DNA of 64,000 bases from Aminipila sp047974845 (GTDB taxonomy: Bacteria; Bacillota; Clostridia; Peptostreptococcales; Anaerovoracaceae): contig JBKECQ010000040.1 of the NCBI GenBank assembly GCA_047974845.1, positions 1 to 64,000 on the forward strand, read 5' to 3'. Under the pieces are notes generated by a model. It saw only the letters and a program-made list of their open reading frames with translations, made no database searches and was not told where the DNA came from. The position numbers were made by a program, and so were the translations under genes. Shown here in pieces: positions 13,395 to 24,098 of this stretch (position 1 is its first letter; each line of letters opens with the position of its first letter).

Positions 13395-14305
13395 ATGACA
13401 ATCTCCTTTAAAGCGTCGTCATCGTTTTTATACTCTGAAATATTGAACCATTTAATATCTTCATACCGTTTAAACCATGTCATCTGTCTCTTTGCATAAT
13501 GCCTTGTATTTCTTTTAACTAAATAGATTGCGTGCTCTAAATCATACTCTCCGTTTAAGTAGCCTATCACTTCTTTATAGCCTATACCCTTCATAGAAAT
13601 ATTATCAGCAGTAAGACCCTTGTCCATAAGATTCTTGATTTCATCTACAAGCCCCATATCTAACAACATATCTACACGCATATTTATTCGACTATACAAT
13701 TCTTCCCTATCTCTGCAAAGACCTACAAGCTTGTAACTATAATCTTTTGATGGTACAAATGACTCTTCAAAGGATTTTATTCCCTCATTTGAGTTTTCTG
13801 CCACTTCTAATGCTCTAATTACCTTTTTTAGGTTATTTGGATGTATTCTTTCTGCTGCGGCACTGTCTTTTTGCTTTAATAAGTCATAAACATACTCATT
13901 TCCATGCTTTTCTGCCAAATCCTCAAGCTTTTTTCTATATTCGTGTCCAACAGGAGGTGCAGAAAAATCCATTTCATATATGATAGAATTGACGTATAAC
14001 CCGGTTCCACCGGATATAATCGGTGTTTTTCCCTTAGAAAATACTGTTTCGATGGCTTTTTTAGCTCTTTTTTGATATTCTGCAACCGAAAATGGCTCTT
14101 CTGGGTGTATTTCATCAACTAAATAGTGTTTTACCTGCAATTGTTCCTCTTTTGTTGGCTTTGCACTGCCAATATCCATAAATTTATATAGTTGCATTGA
14201 ATCAGATGAAATAATTTCTCCATTGAATTGCTTAGCTATATCAATAGCAAATTTAGTTTTTCCTACTGCAGTTGGCCCTGCAACGATAATAATTTCTCTT
14301 TCCAT
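13373..14305 (-). CDS. miaA: tRNA dimethylallyltransferase MiaA (310 aa)
   Basis: MiaA transfers a dimethylallyl group to N6 of A37 in tRNAs reading UNN codons. The P-loop GPTAVGKT is at residues 10-17, followed by the family's DSMQLYKFMDIGSAKPT, SGGTGLYV and the C-terminal RNTRHYAKRQMTWF. Length is normal. It lies 6 bp after mutL and overlaps the xerS-like gene by 22 bp, in the conserved mutS-mutL-miaA order. Confidence 0.97.
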   Translation of the reverse strand: MEREIIIVAGPTAVGKTKFAIDIAKQFNGEIISSDSMQLYKFMDIGSAKPTKEEQLQVKHYLVDEIHPEEPFSVAEYQKRAKKAIETVFSKGKTPIISGGTGLYVNSIIYEMDFSAPPVGHEYRKKLEDLAEKHGNEYVYDLLKQKDSAAAERIHPNNLKKVIRALEVAENSNEGIKSFEESFVPSKDYSYKLVGLCRDREELYSRINMRVDMLLDMGLVDEIKNLMDKGLTADNISMKGIGYKEVIGYLNGEYDLEHAIYLVKRNTRHYAKRQMTWFKRYEDIKWFNISEYKNDDDALKEIVIWLKENK

Positions 14306-14311
14306 ATTTAT

Positions 14312-16378
14312 TTATACTCTCTTAAACATTTTTTCTATTTCATATTTAGTCATTTTTATAAAGGTAGGTCTTCCATGTGGGCATGAATATGGGTTATCAC
14401 ACATAGATAAATCTTTCATGAGATTTTCGCACTCTGAATCTGAAAGAACATCATTTGCCTTAACCGCAGATTTACACGCTTTAGTTATAATTTTATCTAT
14501 TTTAGATTGATTTTCAATATCAATATCTTCACCAATATTTTCGATGAAATAATTCACCATATCCTGCGCCTCTGAAAGTCCCATAAACATAGGTATCTCT
14601 TTGACAATATAAGATTTATTTCCAAAAGGTTCAATTTCAAAACCCATACCCTTTAAAATCTTAATCCAAGAACTCTCTGTAGATTTAATGGAATAAGGTA
14701 CATCTACTACAATAGGAGTTAAAATTTGTTGATGAATTTTTTCCTCATTTTTATATTGTTTTAGTAATAGCTCATAAAATATCCTTTCATGTGCCGCGTG
14801 CTGATCAATTAAATAAAAACTATTATAATCAGTTGCCATAATATATGTGTTAAATAAGGTTCCTAATATTTTTAAAGTAGTAAAAAAAGATTCTATTGAT
14901 GAACTTTCGTTAGTAACCACAGTTTTATTTTTTAAATTATTATATTCCTGTTCTTCTTGTTCTTTCGCTAACGTAGACAATATACTTTTTACGTCAACTT
15001 GTTCTTGATTTTTTTCATCTTTTTTAAGTTGTTGCTTATTTTTACTTAATATCTCTACAATATTACTATTGTTTTGCTCATTTTCACTGTGTTTATTGAT
15101 ATTTATATCAATAATAGGTACTAATTGTGGCTTTTTCTCCTGTAATCTATCATATTTACTATTAAAATCTGATTTAATGGAGATAAAATCCCTATCTTTG
15201 CTATCATCTATAGTATTTTTATCTAAAACATTGGTATTCCTATTTATAGTCTCCCTGTCAGAGATTATCGCATTATTCTCACTTTTATGTTGAATTCCTT
15301 TAGTAACTTCCGAGTTTTGTTGATTTCTTTGTGTATTTTGAGCCATTAACTCCATTTTTTTAATGATATTCTCACTTTTTACCTTGGGAATGGCTTCATT
15401 TGATAATAAACCTGCCTTTATTGCCTGTGCAATAAAGCCTTTTACCTCCATATCCCCATGGAATCTGACTTCTTTTTTATTTGGATGTATATTCACATCA
15501 ACTAATTCAGGTTTAATGTTGAAAAACAAATAAGCTATTGGGTATCTGCCTTCAAACAGTCTTTCTGTATATCCATCTTGTACAGCCATATCCATAATTC
15601 TATTAGATATGACACGACCATTTACAAAAAATATCTGCTGTTTTCTATTTGTTCTGCTAAAATCAGGTCTGGATATGTAACCCTCTAAAGACATTCTTTC
15701 ATTTTCAGCGGAGATAAATATAAGCCCATCGCCCACAGCCCTGCTAAAGACCGTAACTATGTTACTATATTTATCACCCTTACCGTTTGTAGAAAATAAT
15801 ATGGTTCCATTATTTATAAGTCTTATTTTTATATTGGCATAAGCAAGAGCAATTTTAGAAACAAAATCTATAATCAAAGTACTCTCTGTAGCATCTGTTT
15901 TCATAAACTTTAATCTTGCCGGCGTATTATAAAATAAATCCGAAACTATAATAGTGGTTCCTTCCGGACAACCTGTTGCAGTTTTTTCAAAAACTTCTCC
16001 ACCGTATATCTTTAATGAAGTACCTACCTTAGCCTGTGCGGTTTTAGTAATCAGTTCAACCCTTGATACTGCCGCAATACTTGAAAGTGCTTCACCTCTA
16101 AATCCCAGAGTCATAATACTATTTAAATCTTCATCCGTTGAAATTTTACTGGTGGCGTGACGCAAAAAAGCCAGTTCTACTTCATTTTCATCAATGCCCA
16201 GTCCATTATCGGTTACTCGAATATATGACTTCCCACCGTTCTTAATTTCTATAGTAATAGAAGTTGACCCAGCATCTATGGCATTTTCCACAAGCTCTTT
16301 TACAATTGATAGAGGTCTATCTACAACCTCCCCTGCAGCAATCTTATCAGCTACGTTTTTACTTAAAAGTTTAATCAT
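14312..16378 (-). CDS. mutL: DNA mismatch repair protein MutL, endonuclease-type (688 aa)
   Basis: The N-terminal GHKL ATPase has E31/N32/D35 in ELVENAIDAG, DNGLGI and GFRGEALSSI. A polar, poorly conserved linker spans about residues 340-490. The C-terminal domain contains DQHAAHERIFYE, the DQHA(X)2E(X)4E metal site, and CPHGRPT, so this MutL should nick DNA itself, as in bacteria without MutH. The start overlaps the end of mutS by 8 bp with AGGAGG upstream. Confidence 0.97.
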   Translation of the reverse strand: MIKLLSKNVADKIAAGEVVDRPLSIVKELVENAIDAGSTSITIEIKNGGKSYIRVTDNGLGIDENEVELAFLRHATSKISTDEDLNSIMTLGFRGEALSSIAAVSRVELITKTAQAKVGTSLKIYGGEVFEKTATGCPEGTTIIVSDLFYNTPARLKFMKTDATESTLIIDFVSKIALAYANIKIRLINNGTILFSTNGKGDKYSNIVTVFSRAVGDGLIFISAENERMSLEGYISRPDFSRTNRKQQIFFVNGRVISNRIMDMAVQDGYTERLFEGRYPIAYLFFNIKPELVDVNIHPNKKEVRFHGDMEVKGFIAQAIKAGLLSNEAIPKVKSENIIKKMELMAQNTQRNQQNSEVTKGIQHKSENNAIISDRETINRNTNVLDKNTIDDSKDRDFISIKSDFNSKYDRLQEKKPQLVPIIDININKHSENEQNNSNIVEILSKNKQQLKKDEKNQEQVDVKSILSTLAKEQEEQEYNNLKNKTVVTNESSSIESFFTTLKILGTLFNTYIMATDYNSFYLIDQHAAHERIFYELLLKQYKNEEKIHQQILTPIVVDVPYSIKSTESSWIKILKGMGFEIEPFGNKSYIVKEIPMFMGLSEAQDMVNYFIENIGEDIDIENQSKIDKIITKACKSAVKANDVLSDSECENLMKDLSMCDNPYSCPHGRPTFIKMTKYEIEKMFKRV

Positions 16379-19073
16379 TTGCAGCCTCCTGAAGTTCTTC
16401 TAAGATCTTTAGAGCCTCCCAAGGTGCCAATTTCATTAAATCCAGACTCTTTAATCTATCAATAATAGGATTTGGAGCAAATCCAAACAACGACAATTGT
16501 TCTCCCTGTGCTTTATCAGCATCATTACCATTACCCTTGCTTTCTTTGCTTTTCTTTGGCTTAATATCACCGGAAGCAATAGCTTTGTCGGAATTTTCTT
16601 CATAAACTATGGTTGAATTAAGCTTGTTTATGGAATCAAATTCATATTTACCGGATTCAAGACCTGTCAACTTATTCTCTGCAGCATCTAAGACCCACTT
16701 TGGTACACCTGCTATTTTCGCAACATGAATACCATAACTTCTACTTGCACTTCCTTGTACTATTTTATGTAGAAAAATAATATTTCCATTTTCTTCAGTA
16801 ACATCTACATTTAAATTCTTAACACCATCAATACTTTCTTCAAGTGCTGTTAATTCGTGGTAATGTGTAGCAAATAAAGTTCTAATCTTTCTGTTTTTAT
16901 TACAAAGGTATTCAACCACTGCCCATGCTATTGAAAGTCCGTCATAAGTACTTGTCCCTCTTCCGATTTCATCTAATATAATAAGACTTTTAGAAGTAGC
17001 CGTATTTAGTATATATGCAAGTTCGCTCATTTCAACGAAAAATGTACTTTGTCCCTGGGCAAGATTGTCAGATGCTCCAATACGAGTATATATTCTGTCT
17101 ACAACTCCAATTGAAGCGCTCTCACAAGGCACAAAACAGCCTGCCTGAGCCATTAAAACTATTAATGCAGTCTGACGCATATATGTAGACTTACCCGCCA
17201 TATTCGGACCTGTAATAAGGAGCATACTGGAGTCGGCATTATTCACATAAACATCATTGGATACAAATATACCATCTTTAATCATTTGCTCGATAACAGG
17301 ATGCCTTCCCTTTACAATAACTAACTCCTCATCATCACTTATCTGAGGTTTAACATATCCAAATGAAGCAGATACGTGAGCAAATGAAGTTAAAACATCC
17401 AAAACAGCAATTGCAGATGATGTTTTTTGTAATACGCTTATAAAACCTTGGATTCTAAGTCTTAGTTCCGTAAAAATCTCATACTCCATTTGGTTTATCT
17501 TTGACTCAGCATTCAAAACTAAGCTTTCCATTTCTTTAAGTTCAGGTGTGATAAAGCGCTCACAATTGACTAGAGTCTGTTTTCTAATATAATCTTCAGG
17601 TGCCATATCTAAATTTGATTTGGTTATTTCTATATAATAGCCAAACACTTTATTAAATCTTACCTTTAGATTTTTTATTCCCGTTCTTTCTCTTTCTTTA
17701 CCCTCTAATTCTGCAATCCATAGTTGTCCGTCCTTTATGGAAAATCTTAAATTGTCCAGTTCCTCAGAAAATCCTTCTTTGATTAACCCACCCTCTTTTA
17801 CAGTAAAAGGAGGGTCCTCAACAATGGCATTATCTATTAAATCATATACTTCAAATAAATCACTGCTTATCTCAGCATCTAACTTATTCAATAAACTATC
17901 CTCTAAAGAACTTAGCTCCGCCTTCAACTCAGGTAAAATAAATAAAGAGTTTCTTAAGGCAATAAGGTCTTTACCATTTGCATTACCGCAAGCAATTCTG
18001 CCGGCTAATCGTTCAAGGTCATAAACTCTTTTTAAAGATTCCTTAATATTATTTCTAATAATTATTTCATCACAAAGAATTTCTACAGTATTCAATCTTT
18101 CTTTAATCTGAGAACTGTTATTTAAAGGTTCTCTAAGCCATTGCTTCATTTTTCTGGATCCCATAGCCGTATGGGTTTTGTCTAAAATACCTAAAAGAGA
18201 ACCTTGTACACGTTTCTCATACAAAGTCTCTGTAATTTCCAAGTTTCTTATTGTTGATTTATCCAGTGACATATGTGAGCCAATATCATAAATCTCTACA
18301 TTTGTAATATGGCTTAAGTTATGCTTTCTGGTTTCAAAAATATAGCTTAGAAGCGTCCCAAGCGAAAATGTGGCCAAGTCAGCTTCTACAAGACCCAAAC
18401 CTGTAAGTGATTTTATGTTAAACTGCTTTAAAATAACGTTGTTTACCATATTAATATTATGAAAACCCTCTGCAAGTGGGTTAAAATATGCATCTGTAAC
18501 TTTTTTCATATCCTCAAGGGATATAAAGTTTTCCGCATTTTCATTAATAATCACTTCTTTGGCTTTTATTTTCACAAGCTCATTCAACAAAATTTCTAAA
18601 CTGCCGCTTCCCTTTATGCTTGTTGCATAAAGTTCCCCGGTTGATATATCGCAATATGCAATACCTGCACCTTCTTCTGATATAAACACAGATGCAAGGT
18701 AATTATTTTCTTTTTCATTTAACATTGTCTGATTGACAATAGTCCCCGGCGTGACAATCTGTACTACCTCACGCTTCACTATACCTTTTGCTGTAGCGGG
18801 GTCTTCTACCTGCTCACAAATAGCAACTTTATACCCTTTATCTACTAGCTTTGCAATATAAGTGTCTGCGGAATGAAAAGGGACTCCGCACATGGGAGCC
18901 CTTTCCTCTTGACCGCAGTTTTTTCCCGTCAAGGTTATTTCCATTTCCTTGGACGCAGTAATAGCGTCCTCAAAAAACATTTCATAAAAATCGCCGAGCC
19001 TAAAGAACAAGATACAGTCTTGATGATTTTGTTTTATATCCATGTACTGTTGCATCATCGGTGTTAATTGCAT
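16371..19073 (-). CDS. mutS: DNA mismatch recognition protein MutS (900 aa)
   Basis: The mismatch-reading F29-Y-E31 motif lies near the N-terminus and the ABC-type ATPase near residue 620 has Walker A GPNMAGKST and the DEIGRGTSTYDG Walker B/D-loop. A lysine-rich insertion (about residues 830-860) precedes the C-terminal FAPNPIIDRLKSLD tail. It acts with MutL encoded just downstream. Start by AAGGAG. Confidence 0.97.
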   Translation of the reverse strand: MQLTPMMQQYMDIKQNHQDCILFFRLGDFYEMFFEDAITASKEMEITLTGKNCGQEERAPMCGVPFHSADTYIAKLVDKGYKVAICEQVEDPATAKGIVKREVVQIVTPGTIVNQTMLNEKENNYLASVFISEEGAGIAYCDISTGELYATSIKGSGSLEILLNELVKIKAKEVIINENAENFISLEDMKKVTDAYFNPLAEGFHNINMVNNVILKQFNIKSLTGLGLVEADLATFSLGTLLSYIFETRKHNLSHITNVEIYDIGSHMSLDKSTIRNLEITETLYEKRVQGSLLGILDKTHTAMGSRKMKQWLREPLNNSSQIKERLNTVEILCDEIIIRNNIKESLKRVYDLERLAGRIACGNANGKDLIALRNSLFILPELKAELSSLEDSLLNKLDAEISSDLFEVYDLIDNAIVEDPPFTVKEGGLIKEGFSEELDNLRFSIKDGQLWIAELEGKERERTGIKNLKVRFNKVFGYYIEITKSNLDMAPEDYIRKQTLVNCERFITPELKEMESLVLNAESKINQMEYEIFTELRLRIQGFISVLQKTSSAIAVLDVLTSFAHVSASFGYVKPQISDDEELVIVKGRHPVIEQMIKDGIFVSNDVYVNNADSSMLLITGPNMAGKSTYMRQTALIVLMAQAGCFVPCESASIGVVDRIYTRIGASDNLAQGQSTFFVEMSELAYILNTATSKSLIILDEIGRGTSTYDGLSIAWAVVEYLCNKNRKIRTLFATHYHELTALEESIDGVKNLNVDVTEENGNIIFLHKIVQGSASRSYGIHVAKIAGVPKWVLDAAENKLTGLESGKYEFDSINKLNSTIVYEENSDKAIASGDIKPKKSKESKGNGNDADKAQGEQLSLFGFAPNPIIDRLKSLDLMKLAPWEALKILEELQEAAND

Positions 19074-19210
19074 ATATTCTTTATACTCCTTTTTATCTAA
19101 AATTAATGGCCGTTTAAGGCTTTCTATTTATGAAATATGTTTGCTTTTACTCTTTAGGTAAATATCGCATCAATACTCTACTATCTCCATAAGCTTTGGA
19201 GCTATTGATA

Positions 19211-20410
19211 TTATTTATTTCCTAATGCTTTGTACTTTTCAAGGCCTAATCTCATCAATTCAACACCACGTACTAAGTCTTCTTTTTTAAGAACATAAGC
19301 AATTCTAAGCTCGTCTTTTCCAAGACCAGGTGTACCGTAGAAACCTTGAATTGGAGCATACATAACAGTTTCTCCATTATCATCAAATTCAGTTAGAAGC
19401 CATACTAAGAAATCTTCTGTACTTTCAACAGGAAGTTTAACCATTATGTAGAACGCACCACCAGGTTTTTGGCAAACAACCCCAGGAATCTTCATGATTT
19501 CTTCATAAACAGCATCTCTTCTGCTTTCATATTCAGCTTTTACATCATTAAAATATGATGGGTCTAATTCATAAAGAGCTGTAGCACCAATCATATCAAG
19601 TGTTGGGCAACAAAGACGTCCCTGAGCCAATTTCATTGCATTGGACATAAGTTCTTCATTCTTTGATACTATGCAACCAACTCTTGCACCACAAGCTGAG
19701 AATCTCTTTGAAACAGAGTCAACAATAATAACTCTTTCCTTGATATCTTCAATCTGACCGAAAGAAGTCATTTCTCTTCCATCATAAGCAAACTCTCTGT
19801 ACACTTCATCTGCAATAATCCATAAGTCATGCTTTTTAGCAACATCAGCTATAACTAGCATTTCATCTCTTGATAAAATAGTACCTGTTGGGTTTCCTGG
19901 ATTTACTAATGAAATAGCTCTTGTTTTGTCTGTAATAACCTTTTCAATTCTGTCTGCAAAAGCAAAACGATATCCTTCCTCAGCGTTTGTTGTAATAGGT
20001 ACAACTTTACCACCTGCAGAAGCAATAAAAGTCTGGTAGTTTGTGTAGAAAGGTTCCGGTACTAGAACTTCATCACCATAATCAAGCAAGCAAGTATAGA
20101 TCATGCTAAGCGCTTCTGAACCACCATTTGTAATAAGTACATCCTTACGTTCAATGTCCATTCCAAAACGTTTGAAATAGTTTGCAATAGCATCTTGCAA
20201 CTGAACAAGACCACCTGATTCTGCATAAGCAAGAACTTCTGAATCAAAGTTTCTTACAGCGTCCATAAATGCTTTTGGTGTCTTAATATCCGGTTGACCA
20301 ATGTTCAAGTGGTAAACCTTCTTACCTTTTGCTTTAGCTTCAATAGCGTACACATTGAACTTTCTGATAGGTGAAAATTGCATGTCTTGTACTTTTTGTG
20401 ATAGTTTCAT
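19211..20410 (-). CDS. Class I aminotransferase, aspartate aminotransferase-like (399 aa)
   Basis: The fold-type I aminotransferase landmarks are present: NPGNPTGT, the PLP-lysine in DSVSKRFSACGARVG, and a substrate-binding arginine near the C-terminus (LRIAYVL). Aspartate or a closely related amino acid is the likely donor; the exact substrate is not fixed by sequence. It stands alone between mutS and the tlyA-dxs operon, with an AAGGAG site. Confidence 0.9.
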   Translation of the reverse strand: MKLSQKVQDMQFSPIRKFNVYAIEAKAKGKKVYHLNIGQPDIKTPKAFMDAVRNFDSEVLAYAESGGLVQLQDAIANYFKRFGMDIERKDVLITNGGSEALSMIYTCLLDYGDEVLVPEPFYTNYQTFIASAGGKVVPITTNAEEGYRFAFADRIEKVITDKTRAISLVNPGNPTGTILSRDEMLVIADVAKKHDLWIIADEVYREFAYDGREMTSFGQIEDIKERVIIVDSVSKRFSACGARVGCIVSKNEELMSNAMKLAQGRLCCPTLDMIGATALYELDPSYFNDVKAEYESRRDAVYEEIMKIPGVVCQKPGGAFYIMVKLPVESTEDFLVWLLTEFDDNGETVMYAPIQGFYGTPGLGKDELRIAYVLKKEDLVRGVELMRLGLEKYKALGNK

Positions 20411-20485
20411 TTTAGACTCTCCTTCTTATTTTATTGAAATAGTCTTTAAATAATTGAGTTGAATATATTGAAAAAAAATTGAAAA

Positions 20486-21283
20486 CTAATCTAAAGTTTC
20501 GTGAGACATATTTGCAATTGCTTCAATTGCATCTTCAGTAAATGACTCACATTCTGATTTCTTTAAATGTAATAAATATTCTATATTTCCCTTTGCTCCT
20601 GTTACCGGTGAAAAGGTTAATCCTTGAGGATATAAGTTATTTTCCTTAGCGTAATTAATAACATTTCTTATTACCTCTTTATGAACATTTATATCTTTTA
20701 CAATACCTTTTTTGCCTACCTGTTCTCTTCCTGCTTCAAACTGCGGCTTTACCAAACAAACAATGCTTCCGGTCTCTGCTAAAAGCTTGCTGGCAACCGG
20801 TAAAACTAATTTTAAAGAAATAAAAGAAACATCTATACTGATAAAATCAATATTTTTATCAACAGTGTCAAAGTCTAGGTAACGAACATTTACCTTTTCC
20901 ATATTTACTACTCTTGGATCATTTCTAAGTTTCCAATCAAGCTGGCCATAGCCTACATCAATTGCAAAAACCTTAACCGCACCATTTTTTAACATACAAT
21001 CTGTAAAGCCTCCTGTGGATGCACCTATATCTACAGAAACTGCATCTTTAAGGTTAAAGTCAAATTCGTTTAATGCCTTTTCTAACTTTAATCCTCCACG
21101 GCTAACATATGGGCAAATATCTTCTTTTATAAAAAACTCTGAGGTATCGCTTACGGAAGTACCCGCTTTGTCTATTCTTTGTCCGTCTACAAAAACAATT
21201 CCAGCCATAATAGCACTTTTAGCTTTTTCTCTTGATTGAAAAAAACCCTTTTCAACCAATATAACATCAAGTCTATCCTTCAA
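20486..21283 (-). CDS. tlyA: TlyA-family rRNA 2'-O-methyltransferase (265 aa)
   Basis: An N-terminal S4 RNA-binding domain (RLDVILVEKG to about residue 60) is followed by a FtsJ-like SAM methyltransferase with DIGASTGGFTD and the VKPQFEAGR motif. TlyA methylates rRNA cytidines in ribosomes. A GTG at 21304 extends the frame, but family members start near RLDV, so TTG at 21283 is more likely. Either start overlaps the dxs end, a gene pairing common in Clostridia (dxs-tlyA). Confidence 0.88.
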   Translation of the reverse strand: MKDRLDVILVEKGFFQSREKAKSAIMAGIVFVDGQRIDKAGTSVSDTSEFFIKEDICPYVSRGGLKLEKALNEFDFNLKDAVSVDIGASTGGFTDCMLKNGAVKVFAIDVGYGQLDWKLRNDPRVVNMEKVNVRYLDFDTVDKNIDFISIDVSFISLKLVLPVASKLLAETGSIVCLVKPQFEAGREQVGKKGIVKDINVHKEVIRNVINYAKENNLYPQGLTFSPVTGAKGNIEYLLHLKKSECESFTEDAIEAIANMSHETLD

Positions 21284-23156
21284 TAAAGTCACGCACCCTT
21301 TCACTAATACCTTCTACATCAAGTTTATATTTTCCAAATAATTCTTTGTCATTACCATGCTCAACAAAACAATCTGGCCATCCTATATTTCTGCACGGTA
21401 TATTTATATTATTTTCCTGTAATATTCTGTCTAATTGCTCGCCAAATCCACCTGTAACTACATTATCTTCAATAGTAATAATCTTTTTAGTGGAATTGGA
21501 TACATTTACAATAAAATCTTCATCAATAGGCTTAATGCTTCTAACATTAACCAATCCTATATTTCTACCCTTTTCTCTGAAAGCCAAACAAACTTCATAT
21601 GCTATAGACATCATTTTACCTATAGCAAATATAGTTAAATCTTGTCCTTCAAAAACTTGTTTACATTTTGTAATTTCACCATACTCCCCGTTATAAACCG
21701 AAGAGAAATCTAATGCCTCACCTCGAGGATACCTTATTGCACAAGGTCCGTCAAGAGTTAAAGCATATTCAAACATTTCTGCCAATTCTTTGCCATCTAC
21801 AGGGGCAAGTACAGTCATGTTTGGCATATGTGATAAGTATGATAAATCAAACACCCCATGGTGGGTTTCTCCATCAGCACCCACATTTCCTGCTCTATCT
21901 ATTGCAAAAATAACCGGCAGGTTTTGCATACATACGTCAATCATCATTTGGTCATAAGCCCTTTGCAAAAATGTAGAATAAATAGCAACAACGGGTTTAT
22001 AACCATGAACAGCCAAACCCGCAGCAAAAGAAACAGCGTGTCCCTCTGCAATGCCTACATCAAAGATTCTGTCAGGATATTTTAATGCAAATTTATCAAG
22101 CCCTGTACCATCAATCATAGCGGCACATACAGCCACTACTTTATTATTTCTGCCTGCCAACTGAATCATTTTATTCCCAAATACTTGAGAATATGAAAAT
22201 CCATCAGCCGCCTTAATTGGTAACCCTGTTGTAGGGTTAAATGGTGCAACACCATGGAATTTATCAGGACTGGTCTCTGAATTTCTATAACCCTTTCCTT
22301 TTTTGGTCATAACATGTAGGATAACAGGACCCTCCACATTTTTTGCAAGCATTAAAGCTGTTGTTAAATCTTCTAAATTATGTCCATCAAAAGGCCCCAT
22401 ATATTTTAAACCAAGTTCTTCAAAAAGCGCACCTTCAACAACTGCATTTTTTATTGAATCCCTAAAATGCTCAATTACGGAATAAAGGCTTTCACCTACT
22501 CCCGGAATACCTTTAAGTGATTTTTTCACTTGTTTCTTAAAGTCAATATATGCCGTGGACATTCTTAAGCTGCTCAAGTGCTGTGAGACACCGCCTATGT
22601 TTTTAGATATTGACATTTCATTATCATTTATAATGATAATCATCTTCGACTTAGATGCTCCCACATTGTTTAAAGCCTCAAAAGCCAAGCCACCTGTTAA
22701 TGCACCGTCCCCAATCACTGCAATTACGTTAAAATTTTCTCCGTTTAAATCTCTGGCTGCAGCAATCCCAGCGGCTGCTGAAATTGAGTTACTGCTGTGC
22801 CCCGTATCAAAGCAATCGTGTTCACTTTCCTCCCTTTTAGGGAAACCGCTCATACCTCCGTATTGTCTAAGTGATGAAAATTTTTCTAGCCGTCCCGTCA
22901 ATATTTTATGAACGTATGACTGATGACCTACATCCCAGATTATCTTATCCCTAGGGCTGTCAAATACAGTGTGCAATGCTACTGTTAGTTCTACTACCCC
23001 TAAGTTAGAAGCTAAGTGACCACCTGTCTTGGAAACATTCTCTATTAAAAAATCTCTTATTTCATATGTTAGTAAATCCAATTCATCATTGGACATATAT
23101 TTTAAATCCTCAGGGAAATCCCCGTTAAAAAGATTTGTCTTATTTCTTTCTCCCAT
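21273..23156 (-). CDS. dxs: 1-deoxy-D-xylulose-5-phosphate synthase (627 aa)
   Basis: This thiamine-diphosphate enzyme condenses pyruvate and glyceraldehyde 3-phosphate, the first step of the MEP isoprenoid pathway. The GDGALTGG and NDNEMSIS motifs mark the ThDP/Mg site, HHGVFD and YPRG lie in the transketolase-like central and C-terminal parts. Full length. It is followed by tlyA and preceded by ispA, so isoprenoid precursor supply and chain elongation are co-transcribed. Confidence 0.97.
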   Translation of the reverse strand: MGERNKTNLFNGDFPEDLKYMSNDELDLLTYEIRDFLIENVSKTGGHLASNLGVVELTVALHTVFDSPRDKIIWDVGHQSYVHKILTGRLEKFSSLRQYGGMSGFPKREESEHDCFDTGHSSNSISAAAGIAAARDLNGENFNVIAVIGDGALTGGLAFEALNNVGASKSKMIIIINDNEMSISKNIGGVSQHLSSLRMSTAYIDFKKQVKKSLKGIPGVGESLYSVIEHFRDSIKNAVVEGALFEELGLKYMGPFDGHNLEDLTTALMLAKNVEGPVILHVMTKKGKGYRNSETSPDKFHGVAPFNPTTGLPIKAADGFSYSQVFGNKMIQLAGRNNKVVAVCAAMIDGTGLDKFALKYPDRIFDVGIAEGHAVSFAAGLAVHGYKPVVAIYSTFLQRAYDQMMIDVCMQNLPVIFAIDRAGNVGADGETHHGVFDLSYLSHMPNMTVLAPVDGKELAEMFEYALTLDGPCAIRYPRGEALDFSSVYNGEYGEITKCKQVFEGQDLTIFAIGKMMSIAYEVCLAFREKGRNIGLVNVRSIKPIDEDFIVNVSNSTKKIITIEDNVVTGGFGEQLDRILQENNINIPCRNIGWPDCFVEHGNDKELFGKYKLDVEGISERVRDFIEG

Positions 23157-23187
23157 TGTACCCTCTCGAAGTGAGCTCCTTTACAAA

Positions 23188-24084
23188 TTATTTCCCACGA
23201 AATGCCATTTCCTCAGCAAGATTATTGAAGAACTCAGCTTCATCATAATAAGGCTCTAAAAATGAAAGTGCTGTTTCAGTCAGCTCCTTTAAATATGTTT
23301 TACATTCCTCTAAATCATATAAACATGGATATGTTGCCTTATTTTTTTTCTGATCATTGCCTGCTTTTTTCCCCATTTCCTGTTCATTTCCACAAATGTC
23401 TAAAATATCGTCTGCAATTTGGAAAGCAAGCCCTAAATTTTCTGCAAATCCCGTTAAATCTCTCAATTGTTTTTCAGTGGCACCGCCTAAATAGGCTCCT
23501 GCTCTTACTGCTGCTGTTATTAAGGCCGCGGTTTTATTTAAGTGAATATAATCAAGCATTTCTTTTGAGCATTGTTTATTTTCAGCCTCAATATCTGCCA
23601 CCTGACCAGCCACCATGCCGCGACAACCGGCTCCTTTTGACATTTCATAAATAGCTCTTATTCTTCGCTTAAGCTTAATGGGATCATCAAGATACAAAAG
23701 CATATCTTTGTTCATAGCCTCAAATGCAGTTGTAAGAAGTCCATCCCCCGCTAAAATCGCCATTGCTTCGCCATATACCACATGGTTTGTTGGCACACCT
23801 CTGCGTAGCTCGTCGTCGTCCATAGCCGGCAAATCATCATGAATTAAAGAATAAGTGTGAATATATTCTATGGCACAAGCGTAAGGAATAGCATTTCTTA
23901 CATCGCCTCCTACAAACTCACACGCAGCTAAAAGCAATACAGGTCTAATCCTCTTCCCTCCTGCTGTTAAACTATACTTCATAGACTCAAATACCGTAAT
24001 GCTCTTATGATCTATTTCCGGCAAGAAGTCCAGAAGGTGCTCTTCAATTAAATCTTTATACACAGAATATGAAACAGTCTCCAT
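23188..24084 (-). CDS. ispA: Short-chain polyprenyl (farnesyl) diphosphate synthase (298 aa)
   Basis: The first aspartate-rich motif is DDLPAMDDD, with the two-residue insertion typical of bacterial farnesyl diphosphate synthases, and the second is DDILD. GGKRIRP and the Q in FQIADD are also present. It condenses isopentenyl diphosphate with allylic diphosphates to supply undecaprenyl and quinone precursors. The operon order xseA-xseB-ispA-dxs is classical. Start with GGAGGAG. Confidence 0.94.
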   Translation of the reverse strand: METVSYSVYKDLIEEHLLDFLPEIDHKSITVFESMKYSLTAGGKRIRPVLLLAACEFVGGDVRNAIPYACAIEYIHTYSLIHDDLPAMDDDELRRGVPTNHVVYGEAMAILAGDGLLTTAFEAMNKDMLLYLDDPIKLKRRIRAIYEMSKGAGCRGMVAGQVADIEAENKQCSKEMLDYIHLNKTAALITAAVRAGAYLGGATEKQLRDLTGFAENLGLAFQIADDILDICGNEQEMGKKAGNDQKKNKATYPCLYDLEECKTYLKELTETALSFLEPYYDEAEFFNNLAEEMAFRGK

Positions 24085-24098
24085 AACGTGCTCCTCCT

